From assembly GCF_013364235.1 (NCBI RefSeq), contig NZ_CP054919.1:6015001-6079000 (forward strand): 64,000 bases of DNA, given 5' to 3'. The position numbers were made by a program, and so were the translations under genes. Shown in pieces: positions 1-10,510 of this stretch (the stretch's first letter is position 1; every line of letters starts with the position of its first letter). Below the pieces are notes generated by a model, which saw nothing but the letters and a program-made list of their open reading frames with translations, was not told where the DNA came from and made no database searches. This DNA is from Kitasatospora sp. NA04385. Its GTDB lineage: Bacteria > Actinomycetota > Actinomycetes > Streptomycetales > Streptomycetaceae.

Positions 1-2055
<2,055 letters not shown>

Positions 2056-2111
2056 TCAGACGCTCGCGTTCACTGTGTGGTTCCCGGGTAGCGAACAGCT
2101 ATCACCGGCAT

Positions 2112-2132
2112 GGAACCAGATCTCTTGGTTCC
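2112..2132 (+). other. hairpin in the 23S-5S spacer
   Basis: Inverted repeat GGAACCA / TGGTTCC with a 7-base loop in the 135-base spacer between 23S and 5S. It could be a processing stem of the rRNA precursor. No tRNA gene is visible in this spacer. Confidence 0.4.
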
Positions 2133-2190
2133 GCCAAGGTAAGCAACACAACTTTCAACTAAAAAGTGTGTTCGCTGAATACCCGATAGG

Positions 2191-2309
2191 GTTTCGGTGG
2201 TCATAGCGTGAGGGAAACGCCCGGTTACATTCCGAACCCGGAAGCTAAGCCTCATAGCGCCGATGGTACTGCAGGGGGGACCCTGTGGGAGAGTAGGACG
2301 CCGCCGAAC
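2191..2309 (+). rRNA. rrf: 5S ribosomal RNA
   Basis: About 119 bases beginning GTTTCGGTGGTCATAGCG and ending GACGCCGCCGAAC, matching the Streptomyces 5S pattern, including the internal CCGAACCCGGAAGCTAAG loop. It follows the 23S gene in the same operon and is followed 9 bases later by a strong terminator. Ends are accurate to a few bases. Confidence 0.97.
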
Positions 2310-2317
2310 AATTCTTC

Positions 2318-2362
2318 AAAAGGCCGAGGCCCCAGCGATGAGCTGGGGCCTCGGCCTTTTTT
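2318..2362 (+). terminator. rRNA operon terminator
   Basis: A 19-base arm (AAAAGGCCGAGGCCCCAGC) pairs perfectly across a 5-base loop and runs into a T tract (CCTTTTTTG). This is a textbook Rho-independent terminator right after 5S. Confidence 0.95.
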
Positions 2363-2567
2363 GTTGGGCCTCGGCCGGACACGTGCACGGCCGGCGGACA
2401 GCGCGGTCGGGCACCCGGACGCGGTGTCCTGCCGCATGCCGGACAATGGACAAGGCGGACGTTCCGGACCCTGGTGGGGACCGGAGGGCGTCCGGATCTC
2501 GCGCTGGTGTCGACGGATCGGCAGTGGCGCCTCTCGAACTCGCAGTGTGCAGACAGGAGTCACCAGC

Positions 2568-4856
2568 ATGTCGAACCCGCCCCAGGACCGGCCCGAGCGC
2601 CGTAACGACGGCGGCCGGGGTCACGAGCCCAGGTCGCGCGGGGGCTGGTCGAACGACCGTGGCCCGCGTCGTGACGATCGTGGCGAAGGCGGCGGCTACC
2701 GGGGTCGTGACGACCGCGGTGACCGTGGCGGCGATCGCGGGGGCTTCCGCTCGCGCGACGACCGGCCGTCGTACGGCGGCGGTGGTGGCGGTGGGTACCG
2801 CGGCAACCGTGACGACCGCCCGCAGGGTGGCGGCGGCTACCGTCCGCGGGACGACCGCCCCTCCTACGGCGGTGGCGGTGGCGGTGGTTACCGTCCGCGT
2901 GAGGACCGTCCCCAGGGCGGCGGTTTCCGTGACCGGGATGACCGTCCGCAGCGCAGTGGCGGTTTCGAGCGTCGTGACGACCGCCCGCAGGGTGGGTACC
3001 GGGGTAACCGGGACGACCGCCCGCAGGGTGGCGGTGGTTACCGTCCGCGTGAGGACCGCCCGCAGGGCGGCGGTTTCCGCGATCGGGACGACCGTCCGCA
3101 GCGCAGTGGCGGTTTCGAGCGCCGTGACGACCGCCCCCAGGGTGGGTACCGGGGCAGCCGGGATGACCGTCCGCAGGGTGGCGGTGGCTACCGTCCGCGT
3201 GAGGACCGTCCCCAGGGCGGCGGTTTCCGTGACCGGGACGACCGTCCGCAGCGCAGCGGTGGTTTCGAGCGCCGTGACGACCGCCCGCAGGGTGGCTTCC
3301 GTGACCGCGACGATCGCCCCCAGGGTGGGTACCGGGGCAACCGGGACGACCGTCCGCAGGGTGGCGGCGGCTACCGTCCGCGTGAGGACCGCCCCCAGGG
3401 TGGTGGCTTCCGTGGGCGCGACGACCGTCCGCAGGGCGGGTACCGGGGCAACCGGGACGACCGCCCGCAGGGTGGTGGCTTCCGTGACCGGGACGACCGT
3501 CCGCAGCGCAGCGGCGGTTTCGAGCGCCGCGACGACCGCCCCCAGGGTGGCTTCCGTGACCGCGACGATCGCCCGCAGGGCGGGTATCGGGGTAACCGGG
3601 ACGACCGTCCGCAGGGTGGCGGTGGCTACCGTCCGCGTGAAGACCGCCCCCAGGGCGGCGGTTTCCGTGACCGGGACGACCGTCCGCAGCGCAGCGGTGG
3701 CTTCGAGCGCCGTGACGACCGCCCGCAGGGTGGGTACCGGGGCAGCCGGGATGACCGTCCGCAGGGTGGCGGTGGCTACCGTTCCCGGGACGACCGCCCC
3801 CAGGGTGGTGGCTTCCGTGGGCGCGACGACCGTCCGCAGGGCGGGTACCGGGGTGGGCGGGACGACCGTGGGGACCGTGGCGGCTTCCGGGGTGGGCGGG
3901 ACGACCGTCCGCGCGGGGGCGGGTACGACCGTGGGGACCGCGGTGGGTACGACGAGCGGCGTCAGGAGCCGGTGAAGCGGCTGCCGATCCCGGACGACGT
4001 GACCGGGTTCGAGATCGACGCGGACGTCAAGCAGGACCTGAAGAGCCTGCCGAAGACGCTGGCCGACGACGTGGCGCGCAACCTGGTGATGGTGGCGCGG
4101 CTGCTCGACAGCGAGCCGGAGGAGGCCTACAACTACTCGCGGGTCGCGCTGCGGCTGGCTTCGCGGGTGGCGAGCGTGCGCGAGGCGGCCGGGTTCGCCT
4201 CGTACATGACGCAGCGGTACGCGGAGGCGCTGACCGAGTTCCGGGCGGCGAAGCGGATGACCGGTCGGGTCGACCTGTGGCCGGTGATGGCGGACTGCGA
4301 GCGCGGTCTGGGTCGTCCGGAGCGGGCGCTGGCGATGGCCGGCGAGCCCGAGGTGAAGCAGCTGGACAAGGCCGGCCAGGTCGAGATGCGGCTGGTCGCG
4401 GCGGGTGCCCGGGCCGACCTGGAGCAGTTCGACGCCGCCGTGGTGACGCTGCAGAGCCCGGAGCTGGCGTCCTCGGCGATCCACCCGTGGACGGCGCGGC
4501 TGCGCTACGCGTACGCGGACGCGCTGATCGCGGCGGGTCGGGCGGACGAGGCGCGGGACTGGTTCGTGAAGGCCGTGGAGGCGGACACGGACGGGTCGAC
4601 CAACGCGGCCGAGCGGCTGGCGGAGATCGACGGCATCGAGTTCACCGACGCGCTGGACGAGGACGCCGAGGTCGAGGACGAGGGCGCGGAGGCCGTGGAG
4701 CCGGTGCGCCGTCAGATCGACAAGGACGACGTCGGCGACGACCGGATGATCTTCGAGGACGAGGAGGACGTCGAGGAGTTCTACGACGAGGACGACCTCG
4801 AGATCGACGAGGACTACGACGAGGACTCGTTCAAGGAGCAGCCGAAGCAGGGCTGA
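2568..4856 (+). CDS. Arg/Gly-repeat (RGG-like) protein with TPR-type domain and acidic tail
   Basis: 762-residue protein. The ATG at 2568 follows ACAGGAGT at 2552-2559; longer in-frame extensions run into rRNA-proximal sequence and lack support. Residues about 12-465 are low-complexity repeats of the type DDRPQGGxxRxR, including five copies of QRSGGFERRDDRPQGG inside a longer repeat of about 48 residues. Residues about 468-690 are helical and TPR-like (VARNLVMVARLLDSEPEEAYNYSRVALRLASRV), and the C-terminal 65 residues are strongly acidic. The net charge is therefore split, with a basic head and an acidic tail. RGG-type segments commonly bind RNA, but no enzymatic domain is visible and the function is unknown. 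It is monocistronic, between the rRNA operon and a terminator. The number of repeats may be unreliable if the assembly used short reads. Confidence 0.85.
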   Translation: MSNPPQDRPERRNDGGRGHEPRSRGGWSNDRGPRRDDRGEGGGYRGRDDRGDRGGDRGGFRSRDDRPSYGGGGGGGYRGNRDDRPQGGGGYRPRDDRPSYGGGGGGGYRPREDRPQGGGFRDRDDRPQRSGGFERRDDRPQGGYRGNRDDRPQGGGGYRPREDRPQGGGFRDRDDRPQRSGGFERRDDRPQGGYRGSRDDRPQGGGGYRPREDRPQGGGFRDRDDRPQRSGGFERRDDRPQGGFRDRDDRPQGGYRGNRDDRPQGGGGYRPREDRPQGGGFRGRDDRPQGGYRGNRDDRPQGGGFRDRDDRPQRSGGFERRDDRPQGGFRDRDDRPQGGYRGNRDDRPQGGGGYRPREDRPQGGGFRDRDDRPQRSGGFERRDDRPQGGYRGSRDDRPQGGGGYRSRDDRPQGGGFRGRDDRPQGGYRGGRDDRGDRGGFRGGRDDRPRGGGYDRGDRGGYDERRQEPVKRLPIPDDVTGFEIDADVKQDLKSLPKTLADDVARNLVMVARLLDSEPEEAYNYSRVALRLASRVASVREAAGFASYMTQRYAEALTEFRAAKRMTGRVDLWPVMADCERGLGRPERALAMAGEPEVKQLDKAGQVEMRLVAAGARADLEQFDAAVVTLQSPELASSAIHPWTARLRYAYADALIAAGRADEARDWFVKAVEADTDGSTNAAERLAEIDGIEFTDALDEDAEVEDEGAEAVEPVRRQIDKDDVGDDRMIFEDEEDVEEFYDEDDLEIDEDYDEDSFKEQPKQG

Positions 4857-4873
4857 TCCGCAGCGCGTGAGGA

Positions 4874-4904
4874 GGGCCCCCGTTCCGGGTAGGAGCGGGG
4901 GCCC
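4874..4904 (+). terminator. terminator after the RGG/TPR gene
   Basis: GGGCCCCCG pairs with CGGGGGCCC across a 13-base loop, 17 bases after the stop codon. It could also serve the convergent gene on the other strand. Confidence 0.7.
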
Positions 4905-4932
4905 TTCGCGTTCCCGGGGCGGCGGGGGCGGG

Positions 4933-6297
4933 TCAGCCGAGTTCGAGGGAGCGCAGGACGAGCCCGGTGGCCGGTTTGGGGCCGAAGGAGGTGGACTTGC
5001 GGGGCATGGTGACGCCCTGCTCGGCGAGGCGGCGCACCACGCGTTCCTCGACGGGGTGGAGCAGGACGGCGGTGCCGCCGGTGCGGGCGGCCTCGCGGAC
5101 GGCGGCCTCGGCGGCGTGCAGGTAGCCGATGTGCTCGGGGCTGTCCGGGACGTGCCAGGTGCGGTCGAGCAGGACGGCGTGCAGGACGGTGGCGTCCAGG
5201 CGGCGCCACTCCTCGGGGCGGTCGGTGCGGACGGCGTCGGCGAGGGTGGCCTCGTCGGGGCCGGTGAGCAGGTGGAAGCGGCCGTCGCCGGCGGTGAGGA
5301 CGAAGGAGTTGCCGGGGGAGCGGTGGGCCTCGGTGAGGGCGTCCAGCGCGTCGGGGAGGGCGCCGGGCAGGGCGGTGACCCGCCAGGCGGCGGGGTCGAG
5401 GGCGGCGAGCGCGGCGTCGAGCGGGAGGCGGTGCAGGACGCGGTGGATGGCGCGGACCCGCAGCGGGTAGCGGTCGGTGTCGACGAGCAGGACCAGGCCG
5501 CGGTCCCAGGGGCTGCGGGGGAGGTGGCGGTGTTCGCGCTGCAGCCGCAGGTACATCTCCCAGCGGTGGTGGCCGTCGGCGATCAGGGCGCGGCAGGTGG
5601 CCAGGTCGCGGGTGACGGCGGCGAGGTCGGCCGGGTCGGTGACGGCCCACAGGCGGTGGTGGGTGCCGTCGCTGGTGGTGGTGGCGAGCAGCGGTTCGGT
5701 GCCGGCGGTGCGGTCGACGACGTCGGCGGCGCGGCCGTGGCCGCGGTAGGTGAGCAGCAGCGGTTCGAGGTTGGCGCGGGTGGTGCGCATCAGGCCGACC
5801 CGGTCGGCGACCGGTTTGGGCATGACGTCCTCGTGCGGGAGCACGACGCCGGCCTCGGGGCCGCTGACGGCGAGGGCGCCGATCAGGCCGCGCTGGAGGG
5901 TGCCGGAGGGGGTGCGCTGCTCGTAGACGTACAGGGCGGGGCGCGGGTCGGCGGTCAGGACGCCCTGTCGGCGCCAGTCGCGGAGCAGGCGGGCGGCGTG
6001 CCGGTAGCGGGTGTCGCGGTCGGGGCGGTCGCCGGCGTCCTCGGGTTCGGGGCGGGGGAGGATCAGCCGGACGATGTTGTGCGGGTCGGCGGTCTCCAGG
6101 TCCAGGCGCCGTCCGGGGTCGACCACGTCGTACGGCGGGGAGGTCACCGCGGCCAGGTCGCCGACCCGGTGCGGGTCGTAGCGCAGGCCGCGGAACGGGG
6201 ACAGGGACAGCCCTGCGGTGGCGACGTGCCCGGGGTCTCCGGGGCCGCCCGAGGGCTCGTTGCCGGTTTCGGCACGAGGGGCGCTCATTCTGGGCAT
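4933..6297 (-). CDS. DUF1015 family protein
   Basis: 454-residue protein. The N-terminal part after about residue 30 carries the DUF1015 signature FRGLRYDP, then VTSPPYDVVD, NIVRLILPRPEP and a YVYEQ segment. Later it has LIADGHHRWEMYLR, also typical of the family. The family is widespread and of unknown biochemical function. The start is uncertain: ATG at 6297 has only a distant AAGGAC, and a second ATG lies 9 bases inside. It is convergent with the upstream RGG gene and divergent from the small TPR gene that follows, with about 97 bases between the divergent starts. Confidence 0.9.
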   Translation of the reverse strand: MPRMSAPRAETGNEPSGGPGDPGHVATAGLSLSPFRGLRYDPHRVGDLAAVTSPPYDVVDPGRRLDLETADPHNIVRLILPRPEPEDAGDRPDRDTRYRHAARLLRDWRRQGVLTADPRPALYVYEQRTPSGTLQRGLIGALAVSGPEAGVVLPHEDVMPKPVADRVGLMRTTRANLEPLLLTYRGHGRAADVVDRTAGTEPLLATTTSDGTHHRLWAVTDPADLAAVTRDLATCRALIADGHHRWEMYLRLQREHRHLPRSPWDRGLVLLVDTDRYPLRVRAIHRVLHRLPLDAALAALDPAAWRVTALPGALPDALDALTEAHRSPGNSFVLTAGDGRFHLLTGPDEATLADAVRTDRPEEWRRLDATVLHAVLLDRTWHVPDSPEHIGYLHAAEAAVREAARTGGTAVLLHPVEERVVRRLAEQGVTMPRKSTSFGPKPATGLVLRSLELG

Positions 6298-6394
6298 GTT
6301 AGCCGGGTAGTCCTTGTTGGGAGATCGCGACGAAGGCGGACGTCCAGGTCATGGGCGGGGCGAACGGGACGAGCGGGAAGCGGGGTAGGTGCGG

Positions 6395-6901
6395 ATGAGT
6401 CACCCGGAGTACGAGGACGGCGGCAGCGGCACCGACGGCGGCGGCAGCGGCGGGGTGCCGGGCGGCGGGGTGTACGACTGGTACCGGCGCGGGGTGCGGC
6501 TGCTGGAGGAGAAGCACCCGGCGGCGGCGGTGCAGCTGCTGGCGCGGGCGGCGGAGGCCGAGCCGGGGTCGGGGTCGATCCGGGAGGCGCTGGCGCGGGC
6601 GCAGTTCGACGCGGGGCAGTACGGGCAGGCGCTGGTGAGTTTCCGGGCGGTGGCGGAGGCCGATCCGTCCGACGACTACGCGCAGTTCGGCTGGGGGGTG
6701 TCGGCGGCCCGGCTGGGCGACTTCGAGACCTCGGCGGAGCACCTGGCGCTGGCGGTGGCGATGCAGCCGGGCAACCGGCACTACCAGGCGGCGCTGCGGC
6801 AGACCAGGGCGACGCTGGCGGCCCGGGCCGGGGCGTACGGTCCGCTGCTGCCGGGGGCGCCCGGGTACCTGGCTCCGCCGGAGGATCCGGCCGCGCCATA
6901 G
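6395..6901 (+). CDS. small TPR-repeat protein
   Basis: 168 residues from the ATG at 6395 (GGGTAGG upstream); a GTG two codons earlier at 6389 is an alternative. After a Gly/Ser-rich N-terminus of about 28 residues there are helix pairs with TPR spacing (YRRGVRLLEEKHPAAAVQL, then the QYGQALVSFRAVAEADP segment, then DFETSAEHLALAVAMQP). It has no signal peptide and is probably a cytoplasmic scaffold. It lies 47 bases upstream of the HAD phosphatase gene in the same direction, so co-transcription is likely. No specific function can be assigned. Confidence 0.85.
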   Translation: MSHPEYEDGGSGTDGGGSGGVPGGGVYDWYRRGVRLLEEKHPAAAVQLLARAAEAEPGSGSIREALARAQFDAGQYGQALVSFRAVAEADPSDDYAQFGWGVSAARLGDFETSAEHLALAVAMQPGNRHYQAALRQTRATLAARAGAYGPLLPGAPGYLAPPEDPAAP

Positions 6902-6948
6902 GGTGGCGGGTGTTCGGTTCGGTTCGAGGTGACGAGGGTGGAGCAGCG

Positions 6949-7995
6949 ATGACGGAGAACGCCGCGGCGGTGCGGAGCGTGCCGGGTGCCAGTGCCGAGG
7001 TGCTGACGGAGGCGTACGACACGGCGCTGCTGGACCTGGACGGCGTGGTGTACGCCGGGCCGCACGCGATCGTGCACGCGGTGGAGTCGCTGGACCGGGC
7101 CCGGGCGGCCGGGATGCGGTTGGCGTACGTCACCAACAACGCGTCGCGGCCGCCGCGGGTGGTGGCGGAGCACCTGACCGAGCTGGGCGTGCCGGCCGAG
7201 CCCGCGGACGTGATCAACTCGGCGCAGGCGGCGGCGCGGCTGGTGGCGGAGAAGGTGCCGGCCGGGTCGCGGGTGCTGGTGATCGGCGGGGCGGGCCTGC
7301 TGGAGGCGCTGGAGGAGCGCGGGCTGGTGCCGGTGCGCTCGCTGGAGGACGACCCGGCGGCGGTGGTGCAGGGCTACGACCCGTCGGTCGGCTGGACGGA
7401 CCTGGCGGAGGCCTCGTACGCGGTGGGCCGGGGGCTGCCCTGGGTGGCCTCGAACACCGACCTGTCGATCCCGACGGCGCGCGGCGTCGCGCCGGGCAAC
7501 GGGACGCTGGTGGCGGCGGTGCGGGCGGCGACCGGCGTGGAGCCGGAGGTGGCGGGCAAGCCGCTGCCGCCGATGCACCGGGAGACGGTGCTGCGGACGG
7601 GGGCGAAGCGTCCGCTGGTGGTCGGCGACCGGCTGGACACCGACATCGAGGGCGCGTTCAACGGCGGGGTGGACTCGCTGCTGGTGTTCACCGGCATCGC
7701 CACGCCCGAGCAGGTGCTCGCGGCGCCGGTGCAGCACCGGCCGACGTACCTGGCCGAGGATCTGCGCGGCCTGCTGGAGGCGCAGCCCGAGGTGGCGGCG
7801 CTGGACGGCGGCCGGTTCGGCTGCGGCGGCTGGACGGCGGGCGCGGAGGGCGGCGTGCTGGCGCTGGACGGCACGGGCACCCGGATCGACGCGGTGCGGG
7901 CGCTGTGCGCGGCGGCCTGGACGTGGGCGGACGGGCACGACGGCGCGGCGCCGGAGTCGGCGAAGGCGCTGGCGGGGCTGCCCGCGGCGGAGTGA
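6949..7995 (+). CDS. HAD-superfamily (class IIA) sugar-phosphate phosphatase-like hydrolase
   Basis: 348 residues, ATG preceded by GGTGGAGC. Motif I is TALLDLDGVVYAG near residue 25, motif II is YVTNNASRPP, the motif III lysine lies around GKPLPPMH, and motif IV is VVGDRLDTDIEGA. The class IIA cap lies between motifs II and III. Relatives are NagD- and 4-nitrophenylphosphatase-type enzymes, so the substrate is probably a small phosphoester, unknown here. The C-terminal 100 residues extend beyond the HAD fold, as in many actinobacterial members. It is likely co-transcribed with the TPR gene upstream. Confidence 0.92.
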   Translation: MTENAAAVRSVPGASAEVLTEAYDTALLDLDGVVYAGPHAIVHAVESLDRARAAGMRLAYVTNNASRPPRVVAEHLTELGVPAEPADVINSAQAAARLVAEKVPAGSRVLVIGGAGLLEALEERGLVPVRSLEDDPAAVVQGYDPSVGWTDLAEASYAVGRGLPWVASNTDLSIPTARGVAPGNGTLVAAVRAATGVEPEVAGKPLPPMHRETVLRTGAKRPLVVGDRLDTDIEGAFNGGVDSLLVFTGIATPEQVLAAPVQHRPTYLAEDLRGLLEAQPEVAALDGGRFGCGGWTAGAEGGVLALDGTGTRIDAVRALCAAAWTWADGHDGAAPESAKALAGLPAAE

Positions 7996-8096
7996 CGCCC
8001 CGCGGGTTCCCCTCCTCCCGGGCGGGCCGGGCGCGTTGACGGTCCGTCGGATGCTCGGTGTACGGTGCGTCCGACGGATCCGGGGGAGGAGCAGTC

Positions 8097-8807
8097 GTGC
8101 GGGGTGGACGGGGGAGGGCGGCGGCCGCGGTGTGCGGCGTGCTGCTGGCGGGGGCGGTCGGGTGCACCTCGGCGGGGCACCCGGCGGCGGCCGGGGGTTC
8201 GCCGGTCGCCGGGGGGCTGCCCTCGGCGGGCGGGGTGACGGGCGGGGCACCGGTGGCGGGCGACGGCGCCGGGGCCGTCGATCCCGCGGAGACCGACGCC
8301 CGGGTGGTGCGGATGCGGGAGCGGATCGAGGCGGCGGACGGCACGGTGCCGGGCTCGGTCCGGCTGGTCCACCGCGAGGGGGCGGTCGGCTTCCTGACCT
8401 GGACCGGGTCGGACGGGCGGCAGTGCCTGGGCCACACGGCGGGCGCGGAGTCCCCGGGCCCGGTCACCCGGTGCGACCCCGGGGCGCCGGGGCCGCTGGC
8501 GGAGCGGCCCGCGCTGCGGGTGGTGCCGGACGGCCGGGCGGACGCCCGCTGGTACGTCCAGATCGACGCGGACCGGGAGCAGGTGGTCGGGGTGGGCTGC
8601 GGCGGCGAGCAGCTGAAGGTGGTGCCGATCGGGGAGGAACACTTCCCGGAGGGCGGCCGCCGGCACTACCTGGTGTTCTCCGACTGGCAGTTGACCGGCC
8701 GCCCGGTGGCCCGGCTGCTGGTCGACGGGGGGCAGCAGACCGAGGAGCCGCTGGAAGTCCCGCAGGAACCGGCCGACGGCGGGCTGCCGTTCCGGGACTG
8801 CGGCTGA
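8097..8807 (+). CDS. putative lipoprotein, function unknown
   Basis: 236 residues. The GTG at 8097 is chosen because GGGGGAGGAG lies 6-15 bases upstream; an upstream in-frame start lacks a ribosome site. The N-terminus has basic residues, a hydrophobic stretch (AAAAVCGVLLAGAVGC) and a lipobox-like AVGC with Cys at residue 19-20, so membrane anchoring is likely. An Ala/Gly-rich linker follows, then a globular part with four further cysteines that could form disulphides. I do not recognise the family. It stands alone between the HAD gene and a convergent SCP2-type gene. Confidence 0.75.
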   Translation: MRGGRGRAAAAVCGVLLAGAVGCTSAGHPAAAGGSPVAGGLPSAGGVTGGAPVAGDGAGAVDPAETDARVVRMRERIEAADGTVPGSVRLVHREGAVGFLTWTGSDGRQCLGHTAGAESPGPVTRCDPGAPGPLAERPALRVVPDGRADARWYVQIDADREQVVGVGCGGEQLKVVPIGEEHFPEGGRRHYLVFSDWQLTGRPVARLLVDGGQQTEEPLEVPQEPADGGLPFRDCG

Positions 8808-8823
8808 GGGCCCGGGGGCGTCC

Positions 8824-9171
8824 TCAGAGCAGGGTGCGCAGGCGCAGCAGGTCGCGGAAGCTCGCGTCGAGCTTGAGGCGGCCGGTGGCCCAGGCGGTGG
8901 GGAAGGGCAGCTTGCCGTCGACCAGGGCCACCAGGTCGTCGCCGGTGGTGGTGAGCTTGATGTCGGCCTTGGTGGCGGGCGGGCCGGGGGCGTCGGTGAT
9001 GCCGGTGAGCCGTCCGTCGGCCAGCCGACCGGTGAAGGTCAGGTCGAGGTCGGTGAGGTGGCAGCTGAGGGAGCGGTCGAGGGCGGCGGCCTTGCGGACG
9101 TCGCCGTCGGCGGCCGCGAGGTTGCGGCTGAGTTGTTCCAGCGCGGTGCGGCACTCCTCGATGGTGGCCAT
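8824..9171 (-). CDS. SCP2 sterol-carrier-fold domain protein
   Basis: 115 residues. The segment DLTFTGRLADGRLTGI, then KADIKLTTTGDDLVALVDGKLPFPTAWATGRLKLDASFRDLLRL, is the SCP2 pattern of beta strands followed by the FxxAxxxGxLKxxG helix. Such proteins bind lipids or acyl chains. The ATG at 9171 begins MATIEECRTALEQL. It is convergent with the lipoprotein gene (stops 17 bases apart) and divergent from the next gene with about 120 bases between starts. Confidence 0.85.
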   Translation of the reverse strand: MATIEECRTALEQLSRNLAAADGDVRKAAALDRSLSCHLTDLDLTFTGRLADGRLTGITDAPGPPATKADIKLTTTGDDLVALVDGKLPFPTAWATGRLKLDASFRDLLRLRTLL

Positions 9172-9291
9172 GTGTGCGGCTTGCTCCCGTCGGTGGTCGT
9201 TCGGCGCTCCACGCTAGCGCAGCGCCGTACGGCGGCGGCCGGGAACGGGTAGCGTCGGTGCGGGCGGTCGGTGCGCAGAGGAGGCGGACGG

Positions 9292-9870
9292 ATGCTGCAG
9301 GACGCGGTGCGGGGTGTGCGGGGCGTGCTGGTGGTGGCGGGCGAGCTCGTCGAGGAGGCGGGCCGCCGGGTACTGGACACGGCCGGTGGGCTGCTCCAGA
9401 AGGGCGGTGAACTGCCGCCCGGCGTCGAGCAGTTGCGGGTGCTCGCCGGTGAGGTGGTGACGGCCGGGCAGGCCGGGGTGGACCTGGTGGCCGGGGTGGC
9501 CCGGGGCGAGGCGGAGCGGGTGTTCGAGAAGGTCGGCGACCAGGTGGTGAAGGTCGGCGTGGTGCTGAGCTTCCTGGAGTCGAAGCTGCGCGAGGTCGAG
9601 GAGGAGCCGGTGGCGGCCGGCCCCCGGGTGGAGGAGCCGCTCGGGGAGGGGCCGTTCGGGGAAGGGCCGTTCGGGGAGGGGCCGGAGGAGCCGCCGTTGG
9701 TCCGTCCGGCGGCACGGGCCCAGGGCCTGTTCGACGCGGGCTGGGACGCGGAGCCGGAGCCGGAGCCCGGGTCGGCCCCGGACCGGGCGGGCGCGGAGCC
9801 GGGCCGGGACCGGAGGACGGCGGCGCGCAAGGCGGCGGCCCGCAGGCGGCCGGTTCGGCGTCGGGCGTGA
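9292..9870 (+). CDS. conserved hypothetical protein with basic C-terminus
   Basis: 192 residues from the ATG at 9292, with AGAGGAGGCGG just upstream. The first 105 residues form amphipathic helices (DAVRGVRGVLVVAGELVEEA, LLQKGGELPPGVEQLRVLAG) reminiscent of phasin- or coat-like helical proteins. An acidic segment with three GEGPFGE-type repeats follows. The end is Arg/Ala/Lys-rich (RTAARKAAARRRPVRRRA). The next open frame continues the same Ala/Lys/Arg composition in another frame without a convincing start of its own. The two may therefore be one gene with a histone-H1-like tail, split by a frameshift between about 9800 and 9920. Confidence 0.65.
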   Translation: MLQDAVRGVRGVLVVAGELVEEAGRRVLDTAGGLLQKGGELPPGVEQLRVLAGEVVTAGQAGVDLVAGVARGEAERVFEKVGDQVVKVGVVLSFLESKLREVEEEPVAAGPRVEEPLGEGPFGEGPFGEGPEEPPLVRPAARAQGLFDAGWDAEPEPEPGSAPDRAGAEPGRDRRTAARKAAARRRPVRRRA

Positions 9871-9919
9871 AGCGGGCGGCGGCCGCCGGCCCCGGCGGCG
9901 GACGGCGCGGCCGCGGACG

Positions 9920-10510
9920 GTGGCGCGGCGGCGGGCCCCGGCGCGCAAGACCGCCACCCGCAAGGGCGCGGCGGCCAAGCAGGCGACGGCGCAGCGCTCG
10001 GTGCCCCGCAAGGCGGCCCCGGCGGCGGGCGGGGAGGCGGCCGTGACGCCGCGGACGGTGGCGAAGAAGGCCGCCGCCAAGAAGACCGCGGCGAAGAAGT
10101 CGGCCGTCCGGCCGCCCGCCGGGGGAGCCCCGGCCGAGGCGCTCGCGGACGCGCTGCCGAGTGCGCCGCTGCCCGCGAAGAAGGCTCCGGCGCGGAAGGC
10201 GGCGGCGAAGAGGGTTGCGGTGGGGGAGGCGGGGCCGTTGTCGTCTGCGGAGGGTGCGGCGGTGGTGGCGTCCGCGGGTGGGCAGTCGTCCGGGGCGAAG
10301 AAGGCTCCGGCGCGGAAGGCGGCGGCGAAGAAGGCTCCGGCGAAGAGGGTTGCGGTGGGGGAGGCGGGGCCGTTGTCGTCTGCGGAGGGTGCGGCGGTGG
10401 TGGCGTCCGCGGGTGGGCAGTCGTCCGGGGCGAAGAAGGCTCCGGCCAAGAAGGCGACGGCGAAGAAGGCTCCGGCCAGGCGGCCCGAGGCGGGTGGCGG
10501 CGGTGAGTGA
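9920..10510 (+). CDS. histone H1-like Ala/Lys-rich ORF, possibly the continuation of the preceding gene
   Basis: 196 residues, GTG at 9920 with no real ribosome site. The frame is open further upstream without a better start. Composition is dominated by KKAPARKAAAKK and KKAAAKKTAAKK units, as in bacterial H1-like nucleoid proteins, interrupted by two identical neutral blocks (VAVGEAGPLSSAEGAAVVAS). The reading frame is shifted by one base relative to the gene ending at 9870. If that is a sequencing indel, the true product would be a helical head with a DNA-binding-like tail of about 410 residues. The stop overlaps the next GTG start (GTGAGTGA), so it is coupled to the small gene downstream. 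Confidence 0.55.
   Translation: MARRRAPARKTATRKGAAAKQATAQRSVPRKAAPAAGGEAAVTPRTVAKKAAAKKTAAKKSAVRPPAGGAPAEALADALPSAPLPAKKAPARKAAAKRVAVGEAGPLSSAEGAAVVASAGGQSSGAKKAPARKAAAKKAPAKRVAVGEAGPLSSAEGAAVVASAGGQSSGAKKAPAKKATAKKAPARRPEAGGGGE
10203..10446 (+). repeat. in-frame direct repeat, 109 bp identical, 135 bp period
   Basis: Positions 10203-10311 and 10338-10446 are base-for-base identical. The period of 135 bases is 45 codons, so the duplication keeps the frame. Perfect identity, including unusual TCT and GTT codons, points to a recent duplication. Confidence 0.9.

Noticed and set aside
2056-2190. tRNA gene in the rRNA spacer
   Set aside because: No T-loop GGTTCGAATCC-type sequence or acceptor stem could be found there or elsewhere in the window.
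2316-4484. Long antisense frame of 722 codons opposite the RGG repeat gene
   Set aside because: Its product is a monotonous Val/Thr/Ala/Leu repeat, the mirror of the sense repeats. The sense strand has a ribosome site, start and terminator.
4867-6948. Upstream in-frame extension of the HAD phosphatase over the DUF1015 gene
   Set aside because: The extension is antisense to a recognised gene, and a good start with a ribosome site exists at 6949.
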